A stretch of DNA of 64,000 nt, taken from positions 1-64,000 of the forward strand of contig NZ_VNJJ01000011.1 of the NCBI RefSeq assembly GCF_007786475.1, in the 5' to 3' direction. The notes under the pieces were generated by a model that was given only the letters and a program-made list of their open reading frames with translations, did no database searches and had not been told where the DNA came from. The position numbers and the translations under genes are program-made. This stretch comes from Cohnella terricola (GTDB lineage Bacteria > Bacillota > Bacilli > Paenibacillales > Paenibacillaceae). This document shows, piece after piece, positions 16,494 to 25,627 of the stretch. Within the stretch, counting starts at the first letter, position 1. Every line of letters starts with the position of its first letter.

Positions 16494-17387
16494 TTAATCT
16501 TCCATGTATTCCGAATCATGCAAGACGTCGTCTCCGAAACCCTCGTCCGAATCATCTTCGCCAGTCTCTTCTGCCGCTTGCTGCGCGGCCCATTTGACGA
16601 TATTTGACGGGAACCCTCTACGCATGAGCAGCCCCATCAACTTCATCTTCCGTTCCCTGTCATTCCCTTTCGTATTCGGCCATCTCTTGCGCGCTAACGC
16701 CAGCGCCGACTCCCGTTCCACCTCGCCGTCCAATCCGTCGATCGCCCGGTCGATATCTTGGCGCTCGACGCCTCTTTGCAACAACTCCTGCCGAATCAAC
16801 ATCCGGCCTTTGCGCTGCCCCGTCGCGCGCTGCTCCGTATACCGTCTTGCGAATGCCTCGTCGTCTAGCATCCTTTGCGCCCGCAACCGTTCGAGGCAAG
16901 CCGACACGGCCTCCGGCGCATACCCTTTGCGCCGCAGCGCTTGGGACAGCTCCGCCGTCGTCCTTGCCTTCCGCTCGAGCATCAGAAGCGCCGAGCGATA
17001 GGCTTCTTCCTTCTGTTCATCCTGCACAAGCGCCGCTACCTCTTCCACCGATAACCGACGCCCCTTCAATAATCGCAGGCTCACCAGCGTATCTTCATGT
17101 ACCGTAATCAACGTCTCGTCCGCTTCCTTCGCCGACTGGGCTCCCGCGATCAGAGCGTCTACCTCATCGTTCCAGTCCGACGTCTCCGGTTCGGCCGTCG
17201 AAGCCTCCTTCGATCGTTCATCCGCTTCCATCTCCGGATGCGGATCGAGCTTTAACGAGATTCGATACATATGCGGTTTTTTCGGGTGCGCTTCGATCCC
17301 CGTCACGACCGCTCCGACTTCCGGCAGCGGCAACGGCTGTTTCCGTTCCGTTTCCTTGGCCTTCCCGGCACGCCTAGGCTTGTACAT
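16494..17387 (-). CDS. recX: RecX, regulator of RecA
   Basis: A 297-aa protein with three RecX-type helical repeats in its C-terminal half (about 120-275; ALLMLERKARTTAELSQALR, then RMLDDEAFARRYTEQR). RecX modulates RecA filaments. The N-terminal 110 residues are a low-complexity, acidic region and the C-terminus is an acidic tail (EETGEDDSDEGFGDD), making it longer than most RecX proteins. It lies 67 bp downstream of recA, but a strong hairpin separates them, so expression after recA is probably partial readthrough. Confidence 0.9.
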   Translation of the reverse strand: MYKPRRAGKAKETERKQPLPLPEVGAVVTGIEAHPKKPHMYRISLKLDPHPEMEADERSKEASTAEPETSDWNDEVDALIAGAQSAKEADETLITVHEDTLVSLRLLKGRRLSVEEVAALVQDEQKEEAYRSALLMLERKARTTAELSQALRRKGYAPEAVSACLERLRAQRMLDDEAFARRYTEQRATGQRKGRMLIRQELLQRGVERQDIDRAIDGLDGEVERESALALARKRWPNTKGNDRERKMKLMGLLMRRGFPSNIVKWAAQQAAEETGEDDSDEGFGDDVLHDSEYMED

Positions 17388-17407
17388 CGCTTGATAGGCC
17401 TCCTCCG

Positions 17408-17449
17408 AAAAATAGGCAAGGCGGCACGTAATCTGCCGCCTCGCCTATC
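17408..17449 (-). terminator. Terminator after recA
   Basis: On the minus strand ATAGGCGAGGCGGC pairs with GCCGCCTTGCCTAT around ACGTAATCT-type loop bases and is followed by TTTTTC, 6 bases after the recA stop. Confidence 0.9.
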
Positions 17450-17454
17450 ATCTA

Positions 17455-18525
17455 TTATTCCTCTTCGCCGAACTCGTCGTCCTCATCGTCTTCATCCGCC
17501 GAGAATGAACCCGAAGGGGCGGCGGCAGCCGCAGAACTAAGCAGCGCTTCGCGAATCTGCTTCTCGATCTTCTCCGCGATCTCCGGATTGTCCTTCAAAT
17601 ACTGCTTGGCGTTCTCCCGGCCTTGGCCGAGACGCTCGTTGTTATAGGAGAACCAGGCACCGCTCTTCTGAACAATGTCCTGCTCCGATCCGATGTCGAT
17701 GATGCTGCCGACTCGGGAGATCCCTTCCCCGTACATGATGTCGACTTCCGCCTGCTTAAACGGAGGCGCCACCTTGTTCTTGACGACTTTGATCTTCGTA
17801 CGGTTACCAACTACGTCGTTGCCTTGCTTGATCGCTTCGACCCGGCGCACGTCAAGCCGCACGCTCGCGTAGAACTTCAGGGCCCGTCCGCCCGGCGTTA
17901 CTTCCGGGTTGCCGAACATGACGCCGACTTTCTCGCGCAGTTGGTTGATGAAGACCGCCAGGCACTTGGACTTGCTGATCGCCCCGGACAATTTGCGCAT
18001 CGCTTGGGACATCAGACGGGCTTGCAAGCCGACGAAAGAGTCTCCCATGTCGCCCTCGATCTCCGCTTTCGGCACGAGTGCAGCTACCGAGTCGACGACG
18101 ATGATATCGACTGCGCCGCTTCGCACGAGCGCTTCGGCGATCTCCAGCGCTTGCTCGCCCGTATCGGGCTGCGAGAGCAGCAGCTCGTCGATGTTCACGC
18201 CGAGGCTTCTCGCGTATGTCGGATCGAGCGCATGCTCCGCGTCGATGAACGCCGCAGTTCCGCCCGAGCGCTGCACTTCAGCGATCGCGTGAAGGGACAC
18301 TGTCGTCTTACCCGAAGATTCGGGTCCGTATACTTCTATAATACGTCCGCGAGGGTAGCCGCCGATTCCGAGCGCGATATCCAATGCCAGGACTCCGCTG
18401 GATACCGACTCCACCGTACGCTGCGCGCTTTCTCCCAATTTCATTACAGAACCTTTACCGAATTGCTTCTCGATCTGGCGCAAGGCCATGTCTAGTGCGG
18501 CGCGACGATCCGACAACACACCCAC
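17455..18525 (-). CDS. recA: RecA recombinase
   Basis: A 356-aa strand-exchange ATPase and SOS co-protease. Walker [27 protein letters not shown], the L2-region [14 protein letters not shown] and the acidic C-terminal tail ([13 protein letters not shown]) are all present. Length is normal. It is expressed from its own promoter with a LexA box, and separated from upstream cinA by a terminator. recX follows. Confidence 0.98.
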   Translation of the reverse strand: MGVLSDRRAALDMALRQIEKQFGKGSVMKLGESAQRTVESVSSGVLALDIALGIGGYPRGRIIEVYGPESSGKTTVSLHAIAEVQRSGGTAAFIDAEHALDPTYARSLGVNIDELLLSQPDTGEQALEIAEALVRSGAVDIIVVDSVAALVPKAEIEGDMGDSFVGLQARLMSQAMRKLSGAISKSKCLAVFINQLREKVGVMFGNPEVTPGGRALKFYASVRLDVRRVEAIKQGNDVVGNRTKIKVVKNKVAPPFKQAEVDIMYGEGISRVGSIIDIGSEQDIVQKSGAWFSYNNERLGQGRENAKQYLKDNPEIAEKIEKQIREALLSSAAAAAPSGSFSADEDDEDDEFGEEE

Positions 18526-18548
18526 ATCCTTATCTATTTGATAGTTTT

Positions 18549-18599
18549 ATCATACCGTGTTTCCAACCGTTTGCCAAGCATTTTAAGAACATTTGTTCG
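18549..18599 (-). promoter_or_regulatory. recA promoter with LexA (SOS) box
   Basis: On the minus strand a LexA site CGAACAAATGTTCT (18599-18586) differs at one position from the Bacillus consensus CGAAC-N4-GTTCG. It is followed by -35 TTGGCA (18577-18572), a 17-base spacer and -10 TATGAT (18554-18549), 24 bases before recA. LexA bound there would block the promoter until DNA damage. Confidence 0.88.
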
Positions 18600-18610
18600 A
18601 TTATTTTGCG

Positions 18611-18655
18611 AAAAAAGAACCGCAGCAAAGTAATCTTCGCTACGGTTCTTCCGCA
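18611..18655 (-). terminator. Terminator after cinA
   Basis: On the minus strand AAGAACCGTAGC and GCTGCGGTTCTT pair and are followed by TTTTTTC. It lies upstream of the recA LexA box and insulates recA from cinA transcription. Confidence 0.88.
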
Positions 18656-18804
18656 ACTTTCATGTAAACTTTAACACAAGCCTGACGAGTTGACAAGCAT
18701 CGACAAAGATTTGTCACAATCTGTTTTACGTCCCCACCGATCCGATTCCTCTGAGCGAAAGGGATATCGTCAGAGAGGAACGAGACGCGCGCAGCCCGCA
18801 GAGC

Positions 18805-20058
18805 TTAACCCTGACCCGACAGCGATTGCCAGAGCATGTACAGCGCCCGCTTCGCCGCGCGTAGGCGGATGCCCTCGCGGTCGCCGGATAGCTGCAGCTT
18901 CTCCACTCTCGTGACTCCGCCGCGTTCTGCCAGGCCGACATAGACAAGGCCTACGGGTTTGTCTTCGGCCGCGGACGGTCCCGCATTGCCGGTAACCGAC
19001 AGCGCGAAATCGGAGTCCGCGGCGGCTCTCATGCCTTCCGCCATCACGGCCGCCGTCTCGGCGCTGATCGCCCCGGGCGCGCCTGGCCCTTCCAACAGCT
19101 CGCGGGACACGCCCAATTGCTTCATCTTCACTTCGTTGCTATACGAGACGATTCCGCCCTTGTAGACAACAGCGCTTCCCGGTATCGTCGTGACGAGCCC
19201 GGATAACATGCCGCCCGTGCAGCTTTCGGCCAGCGTCAGCGTCCGCTGCTGCTGCGTCAGCATGCGGACGACAGCTGCCTCGATGGGCACGTCGTCTTCC
19301 GCGTACAAGTATTCCCGCGTTCTGCGGCGAATCTCGACGAGCGTGCCTTCCAGCTTCCGTGCCGCCTCATCGGCATCGGTCGCCTTCGTGGACACGCGAA
19401 CAGCGACTTCCCCCTCCTTGGCGTAAGGGGCGATCGTCGGATCCTGCTGCTCCCGGATCAGGTCGATGAGCAGATCCTCCAGCATCGATTCCCCGATGCC
19501 GGCAAACTTCATCATGACCGAATGCAGCGCTGCCGATGGCCCCAACTGCTCCTTCAACCAAGCCGAACCGTCGTTATCGAACATCGGCTTCATCTCGCGG
19601 GGAGGCCCGGGCAGCAGCAAATAACTGATGCCGTCAACGGTCAAAGCGTTGCCTACCGCAAGCCCCGTATCGTTGCGAAGAGGCGTAGCCCCTTCGATCA
19701 ACATCGCCTGGCGGCGGTTGCTCTCGACGAAAGCGCCGCCCCGGCTCGCGAACATGTTCATAATCTTTTCCATCGTCGGTTCGTGCAACCCGATCCCGCG
19801 GCCTACATATTCCGCCAGCGCATCCCGCGTCAGATCGTCGAGTGTCGGGCCCAAGCCGCCCGTGAAGACGAGCAAGTCCGCCCTTCCTCTCGCGATGCCG
19901 ATCGCTTGCATTAACCTTTCCTTGTTGTCGCCCACAACGGTCTGGTAATAAACATCAATGCCCAGCTCTGCCAATCCTCGCGACAGATACTGGGCGTTTG
20001 TGTTTACGATTTGACCGAGGAGCAGTTCCGTGCCAACGGCGATAATCTCTGCTCTCAT
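18805..20058 (-). CDS. cinA: CinA, competence/damage-inducible protein (NMN amidase type)
   Basis: A 417-aa two-domain protein. The N-terminal MoCo-binding-like domain (GTELLLGQIVNTNAQYLSRG, VFTGGLGPTLDD) spans about 1-250. The C-terminal CinA/PncC domain (about 255-410) carries LAESCTGGMLSGLVTTIPGS and the SVTGNAGP motif; it deamidates nicotinamide mononucleotide in characterised members. Full-length, no frameshift. It is 42 bp downstream of pgsA and upstream of recA, as in B. subtilis. Confidence 0.95.
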   Translation of the reverse strand: MRAEIIAVGTELLLGQIVNTNAQYLSRGLAELGIDVYYQTVVGDNKERLMQAIGIARGRADLLVFTGGLGPTLDDLTRDALAEYVGRGIGLHEPTMEKIMNMFASRGGAFVESNRRQAMLIEGATPLRNDTGLAVGNALTVDGISYLLLPGPPREMKPMFDNDGSAWLKEQLGPSAALHSVMMKFAGIGESMLEDLLIDLIREQQDPTIAPYAKEGEVAVRVSTKATDADEAARKLEGTLVEIRRRTREYLYAEDDVPIEAAVVRMLTQQQRTLTLAESCTGGMLSGLVTTIPGSAVVYKGGIVSYSNEVKMKQLGVSRELLEGPGAPGAISAETAAVMAEGMRAAADSDFALSVTGNAGPSAAEDKPVGLVYVGLAERGGVTRVEKLQLSGDREGIRLRAAKRALYMLWQSLSGQG

Positions 20059-20100
20059 GAAACCGCACCTCGCAAGATTCGAACCCGGCCGCGCAGGCGG

Positions 20101-20679
20101 TCAGTCCGAAACCGGAATCAGATTTTTGTTTTTCACGAAATAATCGACGCCCGAATACACGGTAATGAGTACAGCCGCCCATACGACGACCAGATCGATG
20201 CGAAAGTCGATGAAGTTAAACGGAAAATTGTTCAGCAGCAATACGATGATCATCGTGATCTGTATCGCCGTCTTCCATTTGCCCCATTTGCTCGCGGCCA
20301 GAACGGCCCCCTCGAGCAAAGCGACTTGCCGCAGGCCGGTTACCGCCCATTCGCGGCTTATGATAATGATCGCGACCCAAGCCCCGAGCTTCTCCATTTC
20401 GACCAATGCGATGAGCACGGCCGCCATAAGCAGCTTATCCGCGAGCGGATCGAGCAGCTTCCCGAGATTCGTGACGATCTTGCGCTTGCGCGCGATGTAG
20501 CCGTCTAGACCGTCCGTGCTTGCCGCGATAATAAAGAGCAACACGGCGCACAGTTGGTTATAGGAGATCGAGTACTCTCCGATCGTAAGGGTTCCTAGAT
20601 TCACTTTGACCAACATCAGTATCGTAACGATCGGAACGAGAAAGATTCTGGCGAGCGTGATCCGGTTGGCGAGGTTCAC
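20101..20679 (-). CDS. pgsA: PgsA, phosphatidylglycerophosphate synthase
   Basis: A 192-aa integral membrane CDP-alcohol phosphotransferase that makes phosphatidylglycerol-3-phosphate from CDP-diacylglycerol and glycerol-3-phosphate. The family motif D-G-x2-A-R-x8-G-x3-D-x3-D is seen as TDGLDGYIARKRKIVTNLGK followed by LLDPLADK (about 54-81). Several hydrophobic helices. The start overlaps the rimO stop by four bases. CdsA, which makes its substrate, is at the right edge of the window. Confidence 0.95.
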   Translation of the reverse strand: MNLANRITLARIFLVPIVTILMLVKVNLGTLTIGEYSISYNQLCAVLLFIIAASTDGLDGYIARKRKIVTNLGKLLDPLADKLLMAAVLIALVEMEKLGAWVAIIIISREWAVTGLRQVALLEGAVLAASKWGKWKTAIQITMIIVLLLNNFPFNFIDFRIDLVVVWAAVLITVYSGVDYFVKNKNLIPVSD

Positions 20680-22004
20680 GCGATTCCCTCCCCTGACAAA
20701 TCATACTCGTAAGCATGGGTAATCCGGACTTTGCCCATCTCGCCGATCTGCACCGGGCAATTCGTAATGTACACTTCGCCGTCCACTTCCGGAGCATCGT
20801 ATTGGCTGCGGCCGATAAACACGTCGCTTCGCCCGTCGTAGCGTTCCACGAGTACGTCCAGCGTGCGCCCTACGTATTTCGAGGCGTTCTCCGTCGCCAC
20901 TTGGCGCTGAATCTCCATTAGCGTATTGGCGCGGAACTGCTTCACTTCATCCGGCAATTGGTCCGGCAACCGGTTCGCAGGCGTATCTTCTTCCTGAGAA
21001 TAGGTGAAGACGCCAAGACGGTCGAATTTTACTTCGCGGACGAAATCGCACAGCTTCTCGAAATCTTCTTCCGTTTCTCCCGGGAAACCGACGATCATCG
21101 AAGTGCGGAGCGCCACTTCCGGAATGTGAGAGCGGATTTTCCCGATCAATTCTCGAACGTCGCGTTGCCGGCCCGGTCTGCGCATTCTTTTCAGAATCGT
21201 ATCCTCGCTGTGCTGCAGCGGCATATCGATATAATTGCAGATTTTCGGATTCGCGGCGATCGTCTCGATCAGTTCGTCCGTGAAGAAACCCGGATAGGCG
21301 TAATGCAAGCGTACCCACTCGATGCCCGGCACTTCGCTCACCCGATTCAGCAATTCCGGAAGCTTGAAGCCATCGTACAGATCGGTTCCGTAGTTCGTGG
21401 AATCCTGGGCGATCAGGCTGATTTCCTTGACGCCTTGATCGGCAAGCGACTGAACCTCGGCCAGAATCGACTCGACCGAACGGCTGCGGAACTTCCCGCG
21501 CATGATCGGAATGCTGCAGAACGTACAGGCGTTGTCGCAGCCTTCGGCGATTTTTACGTATGCCGTGTGGCGCGCCGTACTGAGCAGTCTAGGCAGTTTT
21601 TCTTCATAGTTAAATACGGGGTTGCCTACGTAGACCGGCTTGCGGCCGCGAAGCGCCTCGTCGATAATGTCGTTGATCCGATGGAAATCTCCCGTACCGA
21701 CGATCCCGTCGATTTCCGGCATTTCATCCATCAATTCTTTTTTATACCTTTGGGTTAGGCAACCCGATACGATAAGCGCCTTTAAACGAGCCGTCTCTTT
21801 CAGCTCCGCTAGGTTCAATATCGTATTTACCGATTCTTCCTTCGCCGCGTCGATGAAACCGCACGTATTCACGATGACGACCGTCGCATCCTCCGGCTTC
21901 TCGACAAGCGAGAACCCTCTCTGGTGAATGAGGCCGGACATAATCTCCGAATCGACTAGATTTTTCTCGCAGCCTAGCGTGACGACGCTGACTTTCTCTA
22001 TCAT
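20676..22004 (-). CDS. rimO: RimO, ribosomal protein S12 methylthiotransferase
   Basis: A 442-aa radical-SAM enzyme that methylthiolates the conserved Asp of ribosomal protein S12. N-terminal cluster cysteines lie in LGCEKNLVDSE, NTCGFIDAAKEES and VSGCLTQRY. The radical-SAM motif is CDNACTFC, and a C-terminal TRAM domain follows. The EKNLVDSE segment separates RimO from the MiaB found at 7103-8665. It overlaps pgsA. Confidence 0.95.
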   Translation of the reverse strand: MIEKVSVVTLGCEKNLVDSEIMSGLIHQRGFSLVEKPEDATVVIVNTCGFIDAAKEESVNTILNLAELKETARLKALIVSGCLTQRYKKELMDEMPEIDGIVGTGDFHRINDIIDEALRGRKPVYVGNPVFNYEEKLPRLLSTARHTAYVKIAEGCDNACTFCSIPIMRGKFRSRSVESILAEVQSLADQGVKEISLIAQDSTNYGTDLYDGFKLPELLNRVSEVPGIEWVRLHYAYPGFFTDELIETIAANPKICNYIDMPLQHSEDTILKRMRRPGRQRDVRELIGKIRSHIPEVALRTSMIVGFPGETEEDFEKLCDFVREVKFDRLGVFTYSQEEDTPANRLPDQLPDEVKQFRANTLMEIQRQVATENASKYVGRTLDVLVERYDGRSDVFIGRSQYDAPEVDGEVYITNCPVQIGEMGKVRITHAYEYDLSGEGIA

Positions 22005-22088
22005 GGATGACTTCCCCCAAACGTTCGTCCGTTATTATCCACAACAGTATATACGAACCCGCCGAATGGTGTCAAAAACGGACGGCCA

Positions 22089-22580
22089 TTACCGATAGTT
22101 CGTAAACTGCAGTTCAAGGGACAGACCCGCTCCCTGAAGAAGAGACATAACGGCTTGCAGGTCGTCTTTGCTCTTGCCCGTTACCCGCAGTTGATCTCCC
22201 TGGATTTGGCTTTTGACCTTCAGCTTGGAATCCCGAATGAGCACGTTCATCTTCTTCGCGTTCTCCTGATCGATGCCTTGTTTAAGCTTGATCGTTTGGC
22301 GAACCGTTCCGCCCGATGCGGGCTCGATTTTGCCGTACTCCAGGTTCAAGATCGGAACGCCGCGTTTGATCATTTTGGATTGCAGAATATCGACTACGCT
22401 TTTGAGCTTATAGTCGCTATCGGAGACGACGACCAATTGGTCGTTCTCCAGCTTAATGTCGCTTTTGCTGCCTTTGAAGTCGAAACGGGTTTCGATTTCT
22501 TTCAGCGATTGCGTAACCGCGTTGTTCATTTCCTGCATGTCCACCTTGGACACGACGTCGAACGAATATTCCGATGCCAT
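22089..22580 (-). CDS. YajQ family nucleotide-binding protein
   Basis: A 163-aa UPF0234/YajQ protein, full family length (starts [20 protein letters not shown]; ends LQFTNYR). Members bind nucleotides, and some bind cyclic di-GMP. Soluble, no motifs beyond the family. Its role here is unknown. Confidence 0.93.
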   Translation of the reverse strand: MASEYSFDVVSKVDMQEMNNAVTQSLKEIETRFDFKGSKSDIKLENDQLVVVSDSDYKLKSVVDILQSKMIKRGVPILNLEYGKIEPASGGTVRQTIKLKQGIDQENAKKMNVLIRDSKLKVKSQIQGDQLRVTGKSKDDLQAVMSLLQGAGLSLELQFTNYR

Positions 22581-22652
22581 TAACGATCCTTCCTTTCAGC
22601 TATTGCCCTATTATGGATATATTATAGCATGAGTACCGCCCATGAATAAAAC

Positions 22653-22677
22653 AAGAAGCCCCATCAAGGGGGCTTCG
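22653..22677 (-). terminator. Terminator after the rodZ-like gene
   Basis: On the minus strand GAAGCCCC and GGGGCTTC pair with a 6-base loop and are followed by TTGTTTT. Confidence 0.85.
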
Positions 22678-22678
22678 C

Positions 22679-23524
22679 TTATTGCGGCTGTTCGGCTATT
22701 GGAGTAAAAATGTATTTTGACGATCCCGCCGAGTTGCCGTCGTCGAATGTTGCGTCATCCACGTAGAATGTCACCTGATCGGTACGGCCTACGTTTACGT
22801 ATAACGGCATATCCAAGTCGAACGTAAATACTTCCGGTTTGGTCGTGCTCTTGGAGAGCCGCGTTTTCCCGTTTCGGTTGTTCTCCCGAACTTCAAACCA
22901 GACTTTGCCGGTCACGTCGAGTTTTAATTGGTGTCCTTCTGCGGGGGTCACGTCGTAGTAATTAACGTTGCCCTTTTTCTCCCTGAACGTCAGCGTAACC
23001 GAGCTCTCGGAAGGCGACGGAGGGGCGGTTTCCGAAGGGGTCATGCTCGGAATTTCGTCTGAAGGGGACACCGTAGCCGACTCCGTGGATATCGGCGGTT
23101 TGGAATTCAGTTCTCTCGCGTCGGGTTCTTTGTTATTCGTCCAATAAACATAAATGACTGCTATGATCAAAATAGGAAAAGCCCACATCAGCATCGATAC
23201 GGCGGCTTTGCCCCAACGGTCGTTATGCTGCACGCTTCTTCTTCTCGGTTTGATCTTCGGGTCCGCGATGATCGTTTCGATCGACGGTGGCTGCGGCAGT
23301 TCCTTGTGATAAAGACGAAGCACCTCCTCCGCGTCCAGACCGACCGTTTCCGCGTACGTTTTAACGAAAGCACGCACATAAAAGGATCCTGGCAGTACTT
23401 TATAATCACCAGACTCGATCGCTTCCAGGTAACGTTTGCGTATTTTGGTGTACTCTTGAATATCGTCGAGCGTATAACCGCGCTGCTCGCGCGCCTTGCG
23501 AAGCAGATCGCCCAGATCGGACAT
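22679..23524 (-). CDS. rodZ: RodZ-like transmembrane HTH protein (YmfM)
   Basis: A 281-aa protein: N-terminal HTH_25 domain (LGDLLRKAREQRGYTLDDI, 4-70), one transmembrane helix at about 150-168 (AVSMLMWAFPILIIAVIYVY), a Ser/Pro/Thr-rich linker, and a C-terminal beta domain (DUF4115) at about 200-275. RodZ links MreB to the elongation machinery. ATG 23524 is chosen because GGGAGGTG lies just upstream; the frame extends 18 codons further without a ribosome binding site. It follows the DUF3388 gene as in B. subtilis. Confidence 0.88.
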   Translation of the reverse strand: MSDLGDLLRKAREQRGYTLDDIQEYTKIRKRYLEAIESGDYKVLPGSFYVRAFVKTYAETVGLDAEEVLRLYHKELPQPPSIETIIADPKIKPRRRSVQHNDRWGKAAVSMLMWAFPILIIAVIYVYWTNNKEPDARELNSKPPISTESATVSPSDEIPSMTPSETAPPSPSESSVTLTFREKKGNVNYYDVTPAEGHQLKLDVTGKVWFEVRENNRNGKTRLSKSTTKPEVFTFDLDMPLYVNVGRTDQVTFYVDDATFDDGNSAGSSKYIFTPIAEQPQ

Positions 23525-23567
23525 GTTTTTTTCACCTCCCGGCAGTGCTACTTTCTCGGTATGTAGC

Positions 23568-24338
23568 TTAGAATTCATCGTTTAGACCCGCCGTCGTGAA
23601 TTTCTCGTAAGTGATTTCCTCGTCGGGCGTATTGCGCAGTTCCACGATGCAATCGAACAAATCGTAATCGTAATTGGACTCCCTTACGAATATGTCCGGA
23701 TGTTCGATCACCTTCGTCGAAGGCATGGCCATGATCTCCTGGAGCAACGCGTAATGCTTCTCGTTGGAGCGGATCGTACTGACGATCCCGTCGATAATAA
23801 AGACGTTGTTCGGATTCATTTCCTCTTCCGATAATTGGCTTCTTACGGTTTGGCGCAGCAACGTCGAAGAGACGAAAGCCCAACGCTTGTTGGAGCATAC
23901 GCTTCCCGCGATAATCGATTCCGTCTTGCCTACCCGCGGCATGCCGCGAAGGCCGATCGTTTGATTGCCTTCTTTCTTGAACAATTCGCCCAAAAAATCG
24001 ACCAATAGGCCTAATTCGTCGCGGGTGAAGCGGAACGTCTTCCTATCGTCGGAATCTCGCTCGATATACCGGCCGTGCCGGACGGCCAAAATGTCCGTCA
24101 GACGAGGCGGGCGAAGCGTCACGACCGTAATGTTCTCGACTTTGCGGAGCATCTTGCCGAGCAGTTCGATTTTCTCTTCATCGTCGGTTTGCAAGAGCAT
24201 TCCGCGCGTACGGTCTTCCACTCCGTTGATCGTAAGAATGTTCACTTCCAGCATCCCAAGCAATGAAGCGATATCGCCGAGCAAACCGGGGCGATTTTTG
24301 TGAATCTTGTACTCCATGTACCATTGTTTGGGTTCCAT
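23568..24338 (-). CDS. ymfK: DUF3388 protein (YmfK) with ACT-like and P-loop-like motifs
   Basis: A 256-aa conserved Bacilli protein of unknown function. The N-terminus (HKNRPGLLGDIASLLGMLEV) resembles an ACT regulatory fold. The middle has a P-loop-like GLRGMPRVGKTESI (about 130-143), suggesting nucleotide binding. No membrane segment. Position between ymfJ and ymfM/rodZ matches B. subtilis. Function not established. Confidence 0.88.
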   Translation of the reverse strand: MEPKQWYMEYKIHKNRPGLLGDIASLLGMLEVNILTINGVEDRTRGMLLQTDDEEKIELLGKMLRKVENITVVTLRPPRLTDILAVRHGRYIERDSDDRKTFRFTRDELGLLVDFLGELFKKEGNQTIGLRGMPRVGKTESIIAGSVCSNKRWAFVSSTLLRQTVRSQLSEEEMNPNNVFIIDGIVSTIRSNEKHYALLQEIMAMPSTKVIEHPDIFVRESNYDYDLFDCIVELRNTPDEEITYEKFTTAGLNDEF

Positions 24339-24512
24339 CTTGCACCTCGTTCGAATTACGGAAAAATATGCCGATTATGTTATGAGTTAGAAATGGCTTT
24401 CCGTTTTTAACGCCCTTCTCTTTTATTCTACAACGCTCCTCATTATCCTGCAAAATAAAACAAATTATTACTCCAAAAGTCCTATAAAGTTTAAAAAGGC
24501 CGCAGATGGACA

Positions 24513-24536
24513 GAAAGCCTCCGCATGGAGGCTTTC
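24513..24536 (-). terminator. Hairpin after the DUF3243 gene
   Basis: On the minus strand AAAGCCTCC and GGAGGCTTT form a 9-bp stem with a 4-base loop, 15 bases past the gene. The T-run is short, so this is a moderate terminator. Confidence 0.65.
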
Positions 24537-24550
24537 CTTAACACTGCAGC

Positions 24551-24805
24551 TTAATTGCTGCTATCCGCGAGCTTCACCATCAGGCGCGCCATCGTCTTGC
24601 GATCCGCTTCGTCTCCGACATCCCAGAGTTCTTTCAGAACTCTTTGCTCGTCGTTTTTCGGGTCGACCTTCTGGCCGAGAAATTCTCCGATCTCATAAGC
24701 GAGCTTAGAGATGGCTTCCTCATTAATGCCAAGTTTCTTAGCCGCTTCTACTCGATCGCCCAAGAACTTTTTCCAGGTGTCGAAATTGTTGAGTACGGTT
24801 GACAT
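24551..24805 (-). CDS. ymfJ: DUF3243 protein (YmfJ)
   Basis: An 84-aa helical protein of family length (MSTVLNNFDTWKKFLGDRVE at the start; KTMARLMVKLADSSN at the end). Conserved in Bacilli next to ymfI/ymfK; function unknown. GGAGG precedes the ATG. Confidence 0.92.
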   Translation of the reverse strand: MSTVLNNFDTWKKFLGDRVEAAKKLGINEEAISKLAYEIGEFLGQKVDPKNDEQRVLKELWDVGDEADRKTMARLMVKLADSSN

Positions 24806-24892
24806 TGAGCAGCCTCCTAGCGGTGTTGGGTTAAAATAAGCTCAACGCTAATATGTCCGTAATCAAACGTATGTATGCGGCCGGAAACGGGG

Positions 24893-25627
24893 TCACATAT
24901 GCCATCCGCCGTTCAGACTGAGCGTCTGCCCCGTGACGTATCCCGCTTTTTCCGAGACAAGGAAGCGGACCAACTGAGCGACTTCCTCGGATCGCCCGAG
25001 CCGTCCGGCCGGGATCTCCCCGCACAGTCGCAAGCGATCGTCGGCGTCAAGATCGGCCAGCATATCTGTATCGATCGCCCCGGGACTAACCGCGTTGACG
25101 GTAATGAATGATGAGGCCCATTCTTTGGCCAGCGACTTCGCCAGAGCGTTCAGGCCGCCTTTGGAAGCGGCGTACGCCGCTTCGCCGGAAGCCCCGACCT
25201 CGCCCCAGATGCTAGACAGAAGCACGAATCTCCCCCATCTGCGCCATCTCATTGCCGGGCCGAACCATTGGGCCAAATAATAAGCGCCCTTCAAATTGAC
25301 GTGCATTAGATCGTCCCATATCTGCTCGTCGGTATCCTCCAGCAGATTGTAATGCGCCATGCCCGCGCAGTGAACGACGATATCGGGCGACCACTCCAGA
25401 TCGTCCAAACGTTGCTTAAGCGCCATGGCCGATGATTTGCCGCGAAGATCCGCCTGTACGGCGACCGCTTGGCTCCCGAAGCTCCTGCACGCCTCGGCTA
25501 CCGTCTCGGCTGCCTCCGCCGCCGCGTTGTATTGGATGGCTACGTCGGCGCCGTCCGCAGCCAATTGCCGGGCCACCGCGGCTCCGATGCCGCGGGAGGC
25601 GCCGGTTACGAGCGCGACGCGTTTCAA
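24893..25627 (-). CDS. ymfI: SDR-family oxidoreductase (YmfI, FabG-like)
   Basis: A 244-aa short-chain dehydrogenase/reductase. NAD(P)-binding TGASRGIG at 9-16; the catalytic Tyr-x3-Lys is in YAASKGGLNALAK; the C-terminal GYVTGQTLSLNGGWHM is FabG-like. Its likely reaction is reduction of a 3-oxoacyl group, but the substrate is unproven. Its start overlaps the stop of the upstream M16 gene by four bases. Confidence 0.92.
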   Translation of the reverse strand: MKRVALVTGASRGIGAAVARQLAADGADVAIQYNAAAEAAETVAEACRSFGSQAVAVQADLRGKSSAMALKQRLDDLEWSPDIVVHCAGMAHYNLLEDTDEQIWDDLMHVNLKGAYYLAQWFGPAMRWRRWGRFVLLSSIWGEVGASGEAAYAASKGGLNALAKSLAKEWASSFITVNAVSPGAIDTDMLADLDADDRLRLCGEIPAGRLGRSEEVAQLVRFLVSEKAGYVTGQTLSLNGGWHM

